A stretch of DNA of 64,000 bases, taken from the NCBI RefSeq assembly GCF_020884755.1, contig NZ_BPWE01000001.1, forward strand, positions 1 through 64,000, read 5' to 3'. Under the pieces are notes generated by a model. It saw only the letters and a program-made list of their open reading frames with translations, searched no databases and had not been told where the DNA came from. Position 1 is the stretch's first letter; each line of letters starts with the position of its first letter. Below are positions 31,917 through 40,215 of the stretch, in pieces. Origin of the DNA: Bifidobacterium mizhiense. GTDB lineage: Bacteria > Actinomycetota > Actinomycetes > Actinomycetales > Bifidobacteriaceae. Position numbers and translations under genes: made by a program.

Positions 31917-34451
31917 TTAGAGCTTTTCGATCGGCGCCAAGCGCAGCATCAGCCTCTTGGTCCCTTCGGAACCGAAGTCTACGGTCAGGACCGAGTTGTG
32001 CCCCTTGTCCTGAATATCGACCACCTTGCCCAGGCCATACTGGTCATGGGCCACCCTGTCCCCCAGGGAGAAGTCCTGAATGGACAGGCCATTCGACTTG
32101 GGTTGGGCCGAGGCCCTGCCAGCGTGTGAGGTTGACGATGAGCTTGCTGTGCTGCGTCTGGTCGTGACTCTTCCATTTCTTGAGGACGAGCCTCGAGAGC
32201 CATACCCTAATGATCCGAACGAATGCTGTGAGGAGGTTCGCGAGCGCCCGTACCCAATCCGGGAAGCGCCAAACCCGGACCCGGAGCCGAACCCGCCGAA
32301 TGAACGATGACCGAATGCGCGACCATCGCTTTCATCCTCGAAACCGCCGAATTCGTCCTCGTCGTCACCCAGATCCCAGCCTGCGCGCATCCGCTCATTG
32401 CCGGCCTGCCGACGCTTCCAGTCGATCAGATCGTCAGGGATGTCGTCCAGGAACTGGCTGGGCAGCATCTCATTGACCTGCCCCCACTGGGAGCGGACGG
32501 CCGCCCGGGTCAGGTAGAGTCGACGCTTGGCACGGGTCACGCCCACATAGGCCAGTCGGCGCTCCTCCTGCATCTCATCGGTATCCTCAAGGCAGCGAGA
32601 GTGAGGGAAGGTTCCCTGCTCCATGCCAGTCAGGAAGACCACCGGATACTCCAGGCCCTTGGCCGTATGCAGGGTCATCAGCGTTACCTTGCCCGAGTCG
32701 TCGCCCAGGCCCGGCAGCTGGTCCGAGTCGGCTACCAGTGCCGTGGTCTCCAGGAAGCCCGCCAGCGTAGCGTCGGGAGTTTTCTGTTCGAACTCGGCGG
32801 CCACAGACTGCAACTGACCGAGGTTCTCAAGCCTGGAGGCATCCTGCGGATCCACCGACTTGCGAAGCTCGTCCAGCATGCCGGACTCCTCCAGAACCTT
32901 CTCAACAATCTGAGACGGCTTGGTATCGTGTTCTGCGGCAAAGTCGGTCAGGGAGGTAATCAGATCCCTGAAGGCCTTCATCCGCTTGACCATCAGCGTG
33001 GAAGCCCCGGGCACCTCCTCGATATGCTGCACCCCCTCCCAGAAGGAGACCTGATGCAGATCCGCATAGGAGGTCGCCGCCGCCTCGGCACGTGCGGCCA
33101 GGCCCCGCTTGGGTACATTGAATATCCGCCGCATGTTCACATCGTCCTGGGGGTTGGCGATGGCGTGCAGGTAGGCCAAGGCGTCCTTGATCTCCTTGCG
33201 CTCGTAGAAGCGGGTCCCACCCACCAGCTGATAGGGCAGGCCAGCGTTGATGAGCCCCTCCTCCAGGGCGCGGGACTGGGCGTTGGCCCGGTACATGATG
33301 GCCATGTCGGAGTAGGGAATGCCCTCCTCGCTGCGCAGCCGGGCGATCTCGGTGGCGATCCAGGCAGCCTCCTGCTGGGCGTTGTCGGCGGCATAGCCCA
33401 CGATGGGCTCCCCCTTGCCCAAGGCGGTCCAAAGCTTCTTGGGCTTACGGCCCTCGTTCTTGACGATGATGGCATTGGCTGCATCCAGTATGGTCTGGGT
33501 GGAACGGTAGTTCTGCTCAAGGAGGATGGTCCGGGCTCCGGGGAAATCCTTTTCGAAGTCCCTGATGTTGCTGATGTCAGCCCCTCGGAAGGCATAGATG
33601 GACTGGTCCGAATCCCCCACCACGGTGATCCAGGCCTGGTCCTGCTTGCCAGCATCGGCGCCGGCCAGCTCACGCATGAGCACGTACTGGGCATGGTTGG
33701 TGTCCTGGTACTCGTCCACCAGCACGTACCGGAAGCGATGGTGGTAATACTGGGCCACCATCGGGGACTGCTGAAGCAGCTGGACCGTGCGCACGATCAG
33801 ATCGTCGAAGTCGACGGCATTGGCCTGAGCCAGCCGGTGCTCGTACTCGGCGTAGATCACGGAGTAGAGCTCCTCCTCGTTGCCGAAGCGAGCGGTGATC
33901 TGCTGGCCACGCTGCCCGGGCCGGTAGTCGGGGGCGTACTCCTGCAACTGTGTGCGCCAATCCTGCAGGTTGTTCTTGTAGTCGGATATGTGGCTCAGAA
34001 TGTTTCTGGGTGTGTAGCGCTTCAGATCGATGTTGAGATCCTTGCCGATCAGCTTGATCAGGCGCTCGGAATCGGCTGTGTCATAGATGGTGAAGCCCGA
34101 CCGCAGGCCGATTTCCTTGCCGTCCCGCCTCAGAATGCGCACGCAAGCCGAGTGGAAGGTGGACACCCACATGCGGTCGGCCACGGGCCCGATCAGCCGG
34201 CGCAGACGTTCGCGCATCTCGGAAGCCGCCTTGTTGGTGAAGGTGATGGCCAGAATCTGGCTGGGCCAGGCGCCGAACTGGCTGAGAATCCAGGCAATCC
34301 TGCGGGTAAGCACCCTGGTCTTGCCCGAACCTGCGCCTGCGCCGATCAGCAGGGCCGGCCCCTGGTATTGTACTGCCTCGGCCTGCCGATCGTTGAGCCC
34401 CTTGAGCAGCTCCTTGGCGCTGCGCTGGATCAAGTCCGGTTCCTCGTTCAC
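31917..34451 (-). CDS. pcrA: PcrA/UvrD ATP-dependent DNA helicase
   Basis: An 844-residue superfamily 1A 3'-5' helicase for repair and conflict resolution. Motif I is GAGSGKTRVLTRRIAW near residue 37, motif II VDEYQDTNHAQ near 246, and motif III/IV GDSDQSIYAFRGAD near 284. Motif VI is VGVTRAKRRLYLT near 655. After the helicase core comes a Gly/Ser/Arg-rich linker (about 720-790), then a Tudor-like C-terminal domain (LGDRVAHDQYGLGKVVDIQ) that binds RNA polymerase in PcrA homologues. It is convergent with the response regulator gene. Confidence 0.96.
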   Translation of the reverse strand: MNEEPDLIQRSAKELLKGLNDRQAEAVQYQGPALLIGAGAGSGKTRVLTRRIAWILSQFGAWPSQILAITFTNKAASEMRERLRRLIGPVADRMWVSTFHSACVRILRRDGKEIGLRSGFTIYDTADSERLIKLIGKDLNIDLKRYTPRNILSHISDYKNNLQDWRTQLQEYAPDYRPGQRGQQITARFGNEEELYSVIYAEYEHRLAQANAVDFDDLIVRTVQLLQQSPMVAQYYHHRFRYVLVDEYQDTNHAQYVLMRELAGADAGKQDQAWITVVGDSDQSIYAFRGADISNIRDFEKDFPGARTILLEQNYRSTQTILDAANAIIVKNEGRKPKKLWTALGKGEPIVGYAADNAQQEAAWIATEIARLRSEEGIPYSDMAIMYRANAQSRALEEGLINAGLPYQLVGGTRFYERKEIKDALAYLHAIANPQDDVNMRRIFNVPKRGLAARAEAAATSYADLHQVSFWEGVQHIEEVPGASTLMVKRMKAFRDLITSLTDFAAEHDTKPSQIVEKVLEESGMLDELRKSVDPQDASRLENLGQLQSVAAEFEQKTPDATLAGFLETTALVADSDQLPGLGDDSGKVTLMTLHTAKGLEYPVVFLTGMEQGTFPHSRCLEDTDEMQEERRLAYVGVTRAKRRLYLTRAAVRSQWGQVNEMLPSQFLDDIPDDLIDWKRRQAGNERMRAGWDLGDDEDEFGGFEDESDGRAFGHRSFGGFGSGSGFGASRIGYGRSRTSSQHSFGSLGYGSRGSSSRNGRVTTRRSTASSSSTSHAGRASAQPKSNGLSIQDFSLGDRVAHDQYGLGKVVDIQDKGHNSVLTVDFGSEGTKRLMLRLAPIEKL

Positions 34452-34576
34452 AAGCCACCTCTTGCCATCTGGTCTCGGTCACCGTCACAGGCCGGATGGC
34501 GCACACCCGGCAACCAACTATTTCTACCACAAAGCGGTGTCATCGACCCTGGCTCACCGGTTAGCCAGCAGACATA

Positions 34577-34615
34577 AAAGACCCCGTCCGCTTTGATAAG
34601 GAAAGCGAACGGGGT
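34577..34615 (-). terminator. Rho-independent terminator
   Basis: A stem of 14 positions with one mismatch (ACCCCGTTCGCTTT / AAAGCGGACGGGGT on the minus strand) is followed by CTTTTATG. It lies 27 bp after the stop of the LEA-like gene. Confidence 0.85.
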
Positions 34616-34641
34616 AAATCGGGGAAGTCGAGATGACCCAG

Positions 34642-34935
34642 TCAGTTGCGCATTTGATCCTTGGCGTTGTTGACAGCCTCGGTAGCGCCCTGCTCAGCCT
34701 TGGCCTTGCCGACCTTGGCATCGGCCTTGGCCTGGTCCATCTTGTCGGAGGCGGCGTCCTTGACGTCACCCAGCTTGTCCTGGGCAGCGTCCTTGGCGTC
34801 ACCCATCTTGTCGGCAACGGCGTCCTTGGCATCGGATGCCTTGTCCATAACCGTGTCTTTTACATCGCCTGCGACGTCGGAAATCTTCTCGCCGGCAGAC
34901 TTCATGGCATCCTTTGCATCATCCAGAATCCCCAT
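34642..34935 (-). CDS. LEA/CsbD-like repetitive stress protein
   Basis: A 97-residue protein made almost wholly of Ala, Asp and Lys, with about six imperfect 11-residue repeats of the form D-K-x-x-D-A-K-D-A-x-x. It has no Cys or Trp and no signal peptide. The period fits an amphipathic helix of late-embryogenesis-abundant type, associated in plants and bacteria with desiccation and envelope stress. AGGAGG lies 6 nt upstream of the ATG. It is a single-gene unit with its own terminator. Function is inferred from composition. Confidence 0.75.
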   Translation of the reverse strand: MGILDDAKDAMKSAGEKISDVAGDVKDTVMDKASDAKDAVADKMGDAKDAAQDKLGDVKDAASDKMDQAKADAKVGKAKAEQGATEAVNNAKDQMRN

Positions 34936-35182
34936 ATGGTCCTCCTTAGGTCCTTGAACGCACCGCTACGATGCGTGACCATTGCGGTCAATTTTCACTG
35001 TAACAGTCAGGGCCTTGGATCCGCGGATTGACGGGCTGACACGCCAGGAAGACACTCCAATCCGCTGGAGGTGAAACCTGGCGGATCAGGGCGGTCTGGC
35101 TACAGTCTCAGAACCGGGTTATCTTGGTGTCTATCCGTCGGGACCGTAGGGGCCCCGCTTTCATGACGACAAGGATGATGAC

Positions 35183-35773
35183 ATGCAGGAACTTGAGGAG
35201 CGAATCCGCCGCCAGGGCACGGTCAAGCCAGGCAACGTACTCAAGGTGGACGCCTTCCTCAACCATCAGTGCGACGTGCGACTCTTTGACCACATGGGCG
35301 CTGAATGGGCCCGCCTGTTTGCCGGTCACCGGATCGACAAGATTCTGACCATCGAGGCATCCGGCATCGGCATCGCCTGCCTGGCTGCCCGCCACTTCGG
35401 CGACGTGCCGGTGGTCTTCGCCAAGAAGACCCAGTCCATCAACCTTGACGGCGACCAGTACACGGCCCGCATCTACTCCTTCACCAAGCAGCGGGAGTAC
35501 CCCGTCATCGTGGCTAAGCGCTTCCTCAAGGAAGGCGAGCATGTACTGATTCTTGACGACTTTCTGGCCAAGGGCAACGCCCTGCACGGTCTGATCGACA
35601 TCTGCCATGATGCCAAGGTCGTCATCGAGGGCATCGGCATCGCCGTGGAGAAGGGCTTCCAGGAGGGGGGCCGAACCCTGCGCAAAGAGGGTTACAACCT
35701 CAAGTCCCTGGCCATCGTGGAAAGCATGGACCCGGACCAGGGCACCATCACCTTTGCTCAGAATACCGACTGA
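35183..35773 (+). CDS. xpt: Xanthine phosphoribosyltransferase
   Basis: A 196-residue type I phosphoribosyltransferase salvaging xanthine to XMP with PRPP. The PRPP-binding loop is [14 protein letters not shown] (near residue 122), and the N-terminal [13 protein letters not shown] and TIEASGI segments match Xpt. The ATG has AAGGATG upstream. No purine riboswitch consensus was found in the 247-bp upstream gap, which holds only a weak ATCCGC/GCGGAT hairpin. XMP made here could feed GuaA encoded at 49.5 kb. Confidence 0.93.
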   Translation: MQELEERIRRQGTVKPGNVLKVDAFLNHQCDVRLFDHMGAEWARLFAGHRIDKILTIEASGIGIACLAARHFGDVPVVFAKKTQSINLDGDQYTARIYSFTKQREYPVIVAKRFLKEGEHVLILDDFLAKGNALHGLIDICHDAKVVIEGIGIAVEKGFQEGGRTLRKEGYNLKSLAIVESMDPDQGTITFAQNTD

Positions 35774-35812
35774 GCCGGTCGGAGCCCGGTCCGGGTCGCG
35801 GAGATAATAGGG

Positions 35813-36805
35813 TCAGTCCACCTGATGCTCGCTGGTGCCGCCCTCAAGGATGGTTTTTACATCGTTCAGGGAGATGTTGACCATGGCGGTCACGGCGGCA
35901 TCGGTGTAGAAGCCGATGTGGGGCGAAACCTCTACGTTGGGCATGGCCTTGAGGGTCTCCAGGGCCTGGTTGTCGACCTTGGTTCCGCTCAGATCCTTTT
36001 CGAAGATGCCCGCCTCCCCCTCGATGGTGTCGATGGCGGCACCCGCGATGGATTTGGTCTGCAGTGCCTCAATCAGGGCCGGGGTGTCCACAATGGGGCC
36101 GCGGGCTGCGTTGATCAGGAAGGCCGAGGGCTTCATGGCTTCCAGGGCCTGAGCGCTGATCAGATGATGGGTGGTCTCGTCCAGCGGCGTATGAACGGTG
36201 ACAATGTCGGCCCTCTTCAAAAGGGTGGGCAGATCCACATAGTCCAGGGTGTCCGCCAGCTCGGGGCGGTGAACCGGATCGTTGGCGATGACGGTGGAGC
36301 CCAGGGCCCGGAAGATCCTGGCCACAGCGGATCCAATCTTACCGGCTCCGATGATCCCTACAGTCAGGTTGTGGATCTCGTGGGCCTGAAGTCCATCCCA
36401 GGTGTAGTCGTCATTGGCCTCGCGAACGCTGGCCTCCCCCAGATGCCGGACCAGGCGCATGACCTGGGCCAGGACCAGTTCGGAGACCGACCGGGGCGAG
36501 TAAGCAGGCACGTTGGTGACGACCAGCCCGTTCTCCCGAGCGGCCTGCAGGTTGACGATGTCATAGCCCGTGATCCGCAGGGTCAGCTGCTTGAGGCCAT
36601 ACTCCTTGAGCCGTTGGTAGAGTTCGGGCTCGGACAGGGCCGCATGCTGCTGGATGACGATGCCGTCGTAGCCCTTGATCATGTCCACGGTCTTCATTCC
36701 CAGATCGCGGTCTGTGGTATCCACTTGGATATCATTGGCTTGCGCCCAGGCCTGAATGGCCTCCTGCTCGTCGGGGCGTACTGAATACATGAGAATACTG
36801 GTCAT
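35813..36805 (-). CDS. ldhD: D-lactate dehydrogenase (D-2-hydroxyacid dehydrogenase family)
   Basis: A 330-residue NAD-dependent enzyme. The Rossmann motif is VGIIGAGKIGSAVARIF (residues ~149-165). The catalytic set is Arg235 (NAARG), Glu264 (IEGE) and His296 (SPHIG), at the same positions as in Lactobacillus D-lactate dehydrogenase, and the C-terminal NISLNDVKTILEGG fits that subfamily. It should reduce pyruvate to D-lactate or act on related 2-oxoacids such as phenylpyruvate. It sits 57 bp downstream of an aminotransferase gene. Most bifidobacteria are known for L-lactate. Confidence 0.88.
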   Translation of the reverse strand: MTSILMYSVRPDEQEAIQAWAQANDIQVDTTDRDLGMKTVDMIKGYDGIVIQQHAALSEPELYQRLKEYGLKQLTLRITGYDIVNLQAARENGLVVTNVPAYSPRSVSELVLAQVMRLVRHLGEASVREANDDYTWDGLQAHEIHNLTVGIIGAGKIGSAVARIFRALGSTVIANDPVHRPELADTLDYVDLPTLLKRADIVTVHTPLDETTHHLISAQALEAMKPSAFLINAARGPIVDTPALIEALQTKSIAGAAIDTIEGEAGIFEKDLSGTKVDNQALETLKAMPNVEVSPHIGFYTDAAVTAMVNISLNDVKTILEGGTSEHQVD

Positions 36806-36862
36806 TTTCTAGTCCTTGGTAACTGTCTTCGTTGATGGGTGTAATTTGAATCGTCAGGGAAA

Positions 36863-38032
36863 TCAGCCGCGATTTTCACGCATGTAGTCGCCAATCCGCT
36901 CCACGGCGGTATGCAGATCCTCCATGGAGGCTGCGTAGGAAATGCGGACGTAGCCTTCTCCCCCAGGTCCGAAGCTTGCTCCGGGGATTACCGCCACCTT
37001 GGCCTTGCGAGCCAGGTCGTAGACGAAGCTCCAGCTGTCGCGCATGCCCTCGGGCAGTCGGGCGAAGATGTAGAAGGCGCCCTTGGGATCAATGACGTCC
37101 AGACCGACCTCGGGCAGGGCCTTGACCAGATAGTCCCGCCGCTTGCGGTAGGCCTCGCGCATCGGATCCGTGTCATTCATGCCCTTGGTCAGAGCCTCCT
37201 GGGCCGCATACTGGGCGTTGGTGGTTACCGAAGTGATGGTGAATTCGTTGACCTTGCTGATCTGGTCAATAACGTCGGCGGGGCCAGCGGCGATGCCGAC
37301 CCGCCATCCAGTCATGGCATGGGATTTCGAGACCCCGCCAAGCACGACCGTCTGTTCGGGCAGGATGGTGCCCATGGATACATGGGTGCCCTGGTAGGTC
37401 AATTCGGCGTAGATCTCATCGCTGAGCACGAAGAAGCCGTGCTTGCGCGCCACCTGGGCCAGAGCCTCCAGATCCTCTCGGGCATAGGTCACGCCGGTGG
37501 GGTTGGTCGGATAGTTGAGCACCAGGGCCTTGACCGGACCATCACTGTTTTCGATGGCGGCTTCCAGCTTGTCCGGCTTGAGAATGAAGCCGTCATCGGA
37601 GGTGTCGACAAAGACGGTCTTGGCGCCGCTCAGCTGGGCGATGGGAATATAGAGAGGGAAGATGGGTGTGGGCAGGATGACCGTGTCGCCCGGGTTGATC
37701 ATGGCGGTAAGACCCGAGAAGATGCCCCCGGTGGCCCCGGCCGTAATCACCATTTGGGTGTCGGGGTCGTAGTCCAGCCCGTACTTGGCGTGTAGATAAT
37801 CGGCTGCCGCCTTGCGCAGACTGGGCATACCGCGACTCTCGGTGTAATGACTGTGGTTGTCCTGGATGGCCTGAATGCCCGCCTGCTTGACGTGCTCAGG
37901 AGTAAAGAAGTCCGGCTCCCCAAGAGTCAGCTTCACGATGCCGTCTATTCCGGCGATCTCCTTGTTGAACTCAAGAATGTCGCTCGGCGCCAGAGCTTTG
38001 ACTCTGGCATTCATATGATCCGCCAATGTCAT
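36863..38032 (-). CDS. Class I/II aminotransferase (PLP-dependent)
   Basis: An enzyme of about 389 residues of fold type I. The PLP lysine is in GGVSKSHAMTGWRVG (near residue 236), with NYPTNPTGV near 173 and SDEIYAEL near 204. It resembles Asp/aromatic or alanine transaminases (AspC/PatA group). The exact amino acid is uncertain. The frame is open to 38050, but the ATG at 38032 has GAAAGGAC eight bases upstream. Together with the downstream D-hydroxyacid dehydrogenase it could turn an amino acid into a D-2-hydroxyacid via the oxoacid. Confidence 0.85.
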   Translation of the reverse strand: MTLADHMNARVKALAPSDILEFNKEIAGIDGIVKLTLGEPDFFTPEHVKQAGIQAIQDNHSHYTESRGMPSLRKAAADYLHAKYGLDYDPDTQMVITAGATGGIFSGLTAMINPGDTVILPTPIFPLYIPIAQLSGAKTVFVDTSDDGFILKPDKLEAAIENSDGPVKALVLNYPTNPTGVTYAREDLEALAQVARKHGFFVLSDEIYAELTYQGTHVSMGTILPEQTVVLGGVSKSHAMTGWRVGIAAGPADVIDQISKVNEFTITSVTTNAQYAAQEALTKGMNDTDPMREAYRKRRDYLVKALPEVGLDVIDPKGAFYIFARLPEGMRDSWSFVYDLARKAKVAVIPGASFGPGGEGYVRISYAASMEDLHTAVERIGDYMRENRG

Positions 38033-38372
38033 TGGCTTGTCCTTTCCCATGCGGTTATTACAACCATTGTCGCTGGTGCTGCCCTACCGACTATGCGATG
38101 ACGATGCACGGGAAATGCTGTCGACGACTGCAGGGCCGGTGGGTTCCGATCCGTGCAACCGTTCCTACAAGGCACGCGGCGTCACAGATCGAATCCGTGC
38201 CACCAATAGGTAAATCGTGTGCCCTGCATGCTGAAACCTCCTGCGGAATCTACAATCAGCATTGATAGTAAGCGTACAGCGGTGTTTCAACAATCATACG
38301 AGCGCGACCATTATTTGACCAAACGCTTGTGTACTGGCAAGCAGTGCAATTCCCTCGATTGCAGAGGTTCGC
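38033..38372. other. Intergenic region without a recognisable gene
   Basis: These 340 bp between the aminotransferase and the SorC-type regulator hold only short frames with no recognisable domain or ribosome site. They must contain the aminotransferase promoter. Nothing else is seen. Confidence 0.5.
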
Positions 38373-39317
38373 CTATTCCTCTAACAGACGCATGGCAGCT
38401 TGGGAATCCGTAATCAGCACATTGGCATAGCCGCCCAGAAGCGCCGCACGCATGGATGCTATCTTGGAAGGCCCTCCCGCCACCAATATGGAACATGGCT
38501 TCTTGCGCAACCGATCAAGCTGTATCCCCACCGTTCTCGCGTTAATGCCATCATCCGCAATGGAGCCGTCCGGAGCTATAAATCGTGAAAGCACATCGCC
38601 GACAGCCTTATGCTGCAGCATGGTGATCTCTCTGCGGGAGAGATATCCCAGTTTGAAAAGCATGGCATCATCACGAACGGTTCCGCAGGTGAACACGGCG
38701 ATATCGGTCCGTTCCCCCTGACGAACAATCTCGTCGATGAAACGATCCTTGAGCACAATATCCCGAGTCAAGGCATTGTCGAAAATGACCGGCAAGGGCA
38801 GCACTGTGGTGGTGGTGCCGAAGGCCATGCCGAATTTCAGGGCGATATCCGCAGCATAGTTGTTGAAATCGGACGCGGAGACACTCCCCTTCAACTGCAC
38901 CACCGATACATCCTTGTGCTCATTGGGCCGCAGATGATCGGCTACGGCCTTGAGGGTCCTCCCCCAGCTGATTCCCAAACGGTCGTGATCGCCGACAATC
39001 TCGGCCAGGTAATCTGCTGTAACCGTGCCCAGTTTGTCCCTGATGGCGTCTTCGTCACCGGTCGAGTCATAGGTGAGTTTGACCTCGCGCAGGCCGAAAG
39101 CCACTTTGAGCCTTCTGGCCAGGGACTCCAAATCAGCCTGAGGATCAGTTATGAGTACGCGGACCAGCCCCTCCTGCCTGGCGAATGCCAGAAGACGCGA
39201 AACCGTGGGACGGGAAACGTTCAGTCTGCGGGCGATGGCGCTCTGGCCTAAGCCCTCCTCGTAATACCAATGGCAGACTGTGACAGCTTGATTCCTGTGC
39301 TGTTCATCGTCGATCAT
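38373..39317 (-). CDS. deoR: SorC/DeoR-type sugar-phosphate-binding transcriptional regulator
   Basis: A 314-residue SorC-family regulator. The N-terminal helix-turn-helix is visible at about 22-50 (GLGQSAIARRLNVSRPTVSR). The sugar-phosphate-binding domain follows, with LGISWGRTLKAVADHL near residue 133, FTCGTVRDDAMLFKLGYL near 216 and ILVAGGPSKIASMRAALLGG near 277. It is divergent from deoC. Bacillus DeoR belongs to this family and responds to deoxyribose-5-phosphate, so this gene is probably the repressor of the deo cluster through the palindrome at 39398. Confidence 0.88.
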   Translation of the reverse strand: MIDDEQHRNQAVTVCHWYYEEGLGQSAIARRLNVSRPTVSRLLAFARQEGLVRVLITDPQADLESLARRLKVAFGLREVKLTYDSTGDEDAIRDKLGTVTADYLAEIVGDHDRLGISWGRTLKAVADHLRPNEHKDVSVVQLKGSVSASDFNNYAADIALKFGMAFGTTTTVLPLPVIFDNALTRDIVLKDRFIDEIVRQGERTDIAVFTCGTVRDDAMLFKLGYLSRREITMLQHKAVGDVLSRFIAPDGSIADDGINARTVGIQLDRLRKKPCSILVAGGPSKIASMRAALLGGYANVLITDSQAAMRLLEE

Positions 39318-39397
39318 GAAACCTTCCCTTCTCCCGGTTGTGCGGAGCCAACATGCAAAAGAGGTTCATGGCCAGCTGGTGATTGAGCTCTCCTTTT

Positions 39398-39411
39398 TGA
39401 ACATATGTTCA
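39398..39411. promoter_or_regulatory. Candidate DeoR/SorC operator upstream of deoC
   Basis: TGAACATATGTTCA is a perfect 14-bp palindrome in the regulator-deoC divergent gap, 62 bp before the deoC ATG. It overlaps a TTGAAC -35-like hexamer and resembles the TTGAAC..TTCAA operator of Bacillus DeoR, a SorC-family protein. Confidence 0.7.
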
Positions 39412-39435
39412 TTATAGCATTTTACTTCTGTGCAT

Positions 39436-39450
39436 TCACTGTTACAGTGA
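39436..39450. promoter_or_regulatory. Second palindrome in the deoC leader
   Basis: TCACTGTTACAGTGA is a perfect 15-nt palindrome with a central T, located 22 bp upstream of deoC, near the probable transcription start and before the AAGGAGGT ribosome site. It could be a roadblock operator for a second regulator. The binder is unknown. Confidence 0.55.
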
Positions 39451-39472
39451 GGCCCACAAGGAGGTAACAACC

Positions 39473-40123
39473 ATGCAGATCAATCGCCTCATCGATCACA
39501 CACTGCTCAAACCGGACGCAACGCTGGCACAGATCGACCAGGTCATCGACGAAGCCCTGAACAATCATTTCTATTCGGTCATGGTCAATCCCTACTGGGT
39601 TTCCCACGTCCATGAGCGGGTCAAGGGGTCGGATGTCCTGACTGCCTGCGTCATCGGCTTCCCCCTGGGCGCCAACACCACAGCAAACAAGGTCGCCGAA
39701 ACCCAGGAAGCCATCGCGAACGGAGCCGATGAACTGGATATGGTGATCAACATCGGCGAAATGGCAGGTGGCCGGGAAGACCTGGTTACCAAGGACATTC
39801 GTGCTGTCGTCGAGGCGGTCCATCAGGCAGGAAAAGTGGTCAAGGTCATCATCGAGACCGCCCTGCTTAGCGATGAGCAGATCGCAAGGGCCAGCGTGCT
39901 GGTGGCCGATGCGGGCGCCGACTTCGTCAAAACGTCCACCGGATTTACCAGCCGCGGCGCCAGCGTGCACGACATCGAAATCATTAAAGAAGCAGTCAAG
40001 GGAAGAATCCACATTAAGGCCGCCGGCGGCATTCACACCCGGCAGGAGGCCGATGCTCTGATCAACGCAGGTGCCGAACGCCTGGGCACCAGCTCCAGCA
40101 TGGCCATCATCGGCAAGGCCTGA
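39473..40123 (+). CDS. deoC: Deoxyribose-phosphate aldolase
   Basis: A 216-residue class I aldolase that splits 2-deoxyribose-5-phosphate into glyceraldehyde-3-phosphate and acetaldehyde. The Schiff-base lysine is Lys153 in ADFVKTSTGF, and the second lysine is in HIKAAGGIHT near residue 182. The start has AAGGAGGT eight bases upstream. It heads the cluster for the permease, epimerase and kinase. The same enzyme would also serve nucleoside salvage. Confidence 0.96.
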   Translation: MQINRLIDHTLLKPDATLAQIDQVIDEALNNHFYSVMVNPYWVSHVHERVKGSDVLTACVIGFPLGANTTANKVAETQEAIANGADELDMVINIGEMAGGREDLVTKDIRAVVEAVHQAGKVVKVIIETALLSDEQIARASVLVADAGADFVKTSTGFTSRGASVHDIEIIKEAVKGRIHIKAAGGIHTRQEADALINAGAERLGTSSSMAIIGKA

Positions 40124-40132
40124 CTTCGGCAT

Positions 40133-40150
40133 CCGGGGGCCAACCCCCGG
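40133..40150 (+). terminator. Hairpin between deoC and the permease gene
   Basis: CCGGGGG-CCAA-CCCCCGG is a perfect 7-bp stem ten bases after the deoC stop, followed by GCCGATTCTTATATT. The T-rich tail is weak, so it may be a partial attenuator or an mRNA-processing stem that lowers expression of the downstream genes. Confidence 0.5.
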
Positions 40151-40215
40151 GCCGATTCTTATATTCTCGGCGGGCGCAGCGCAGCGGCCGCCGAATGCAA
40201 ACCCAAGGAGGGGTT

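Noticed and set aside
32307-34577. 756-codon open frame antisense to pcrA
   Set aside because: It mirrors a high-GC gene. The pcrA frame has all helicase motifs and the antisense protein has none.
34936-35182. Purine riboswitch upstream of xpt
   Set aside because: The conserved purine-aptamer core could not be found. Only a weak hairpin is present.
38219-38413. Possible small gene in the gap before the SorC regulator
   Set aside because: Frame of 64 codons with no ribosome site, running into the regulator's 3' end and lacking any recognisable motif.
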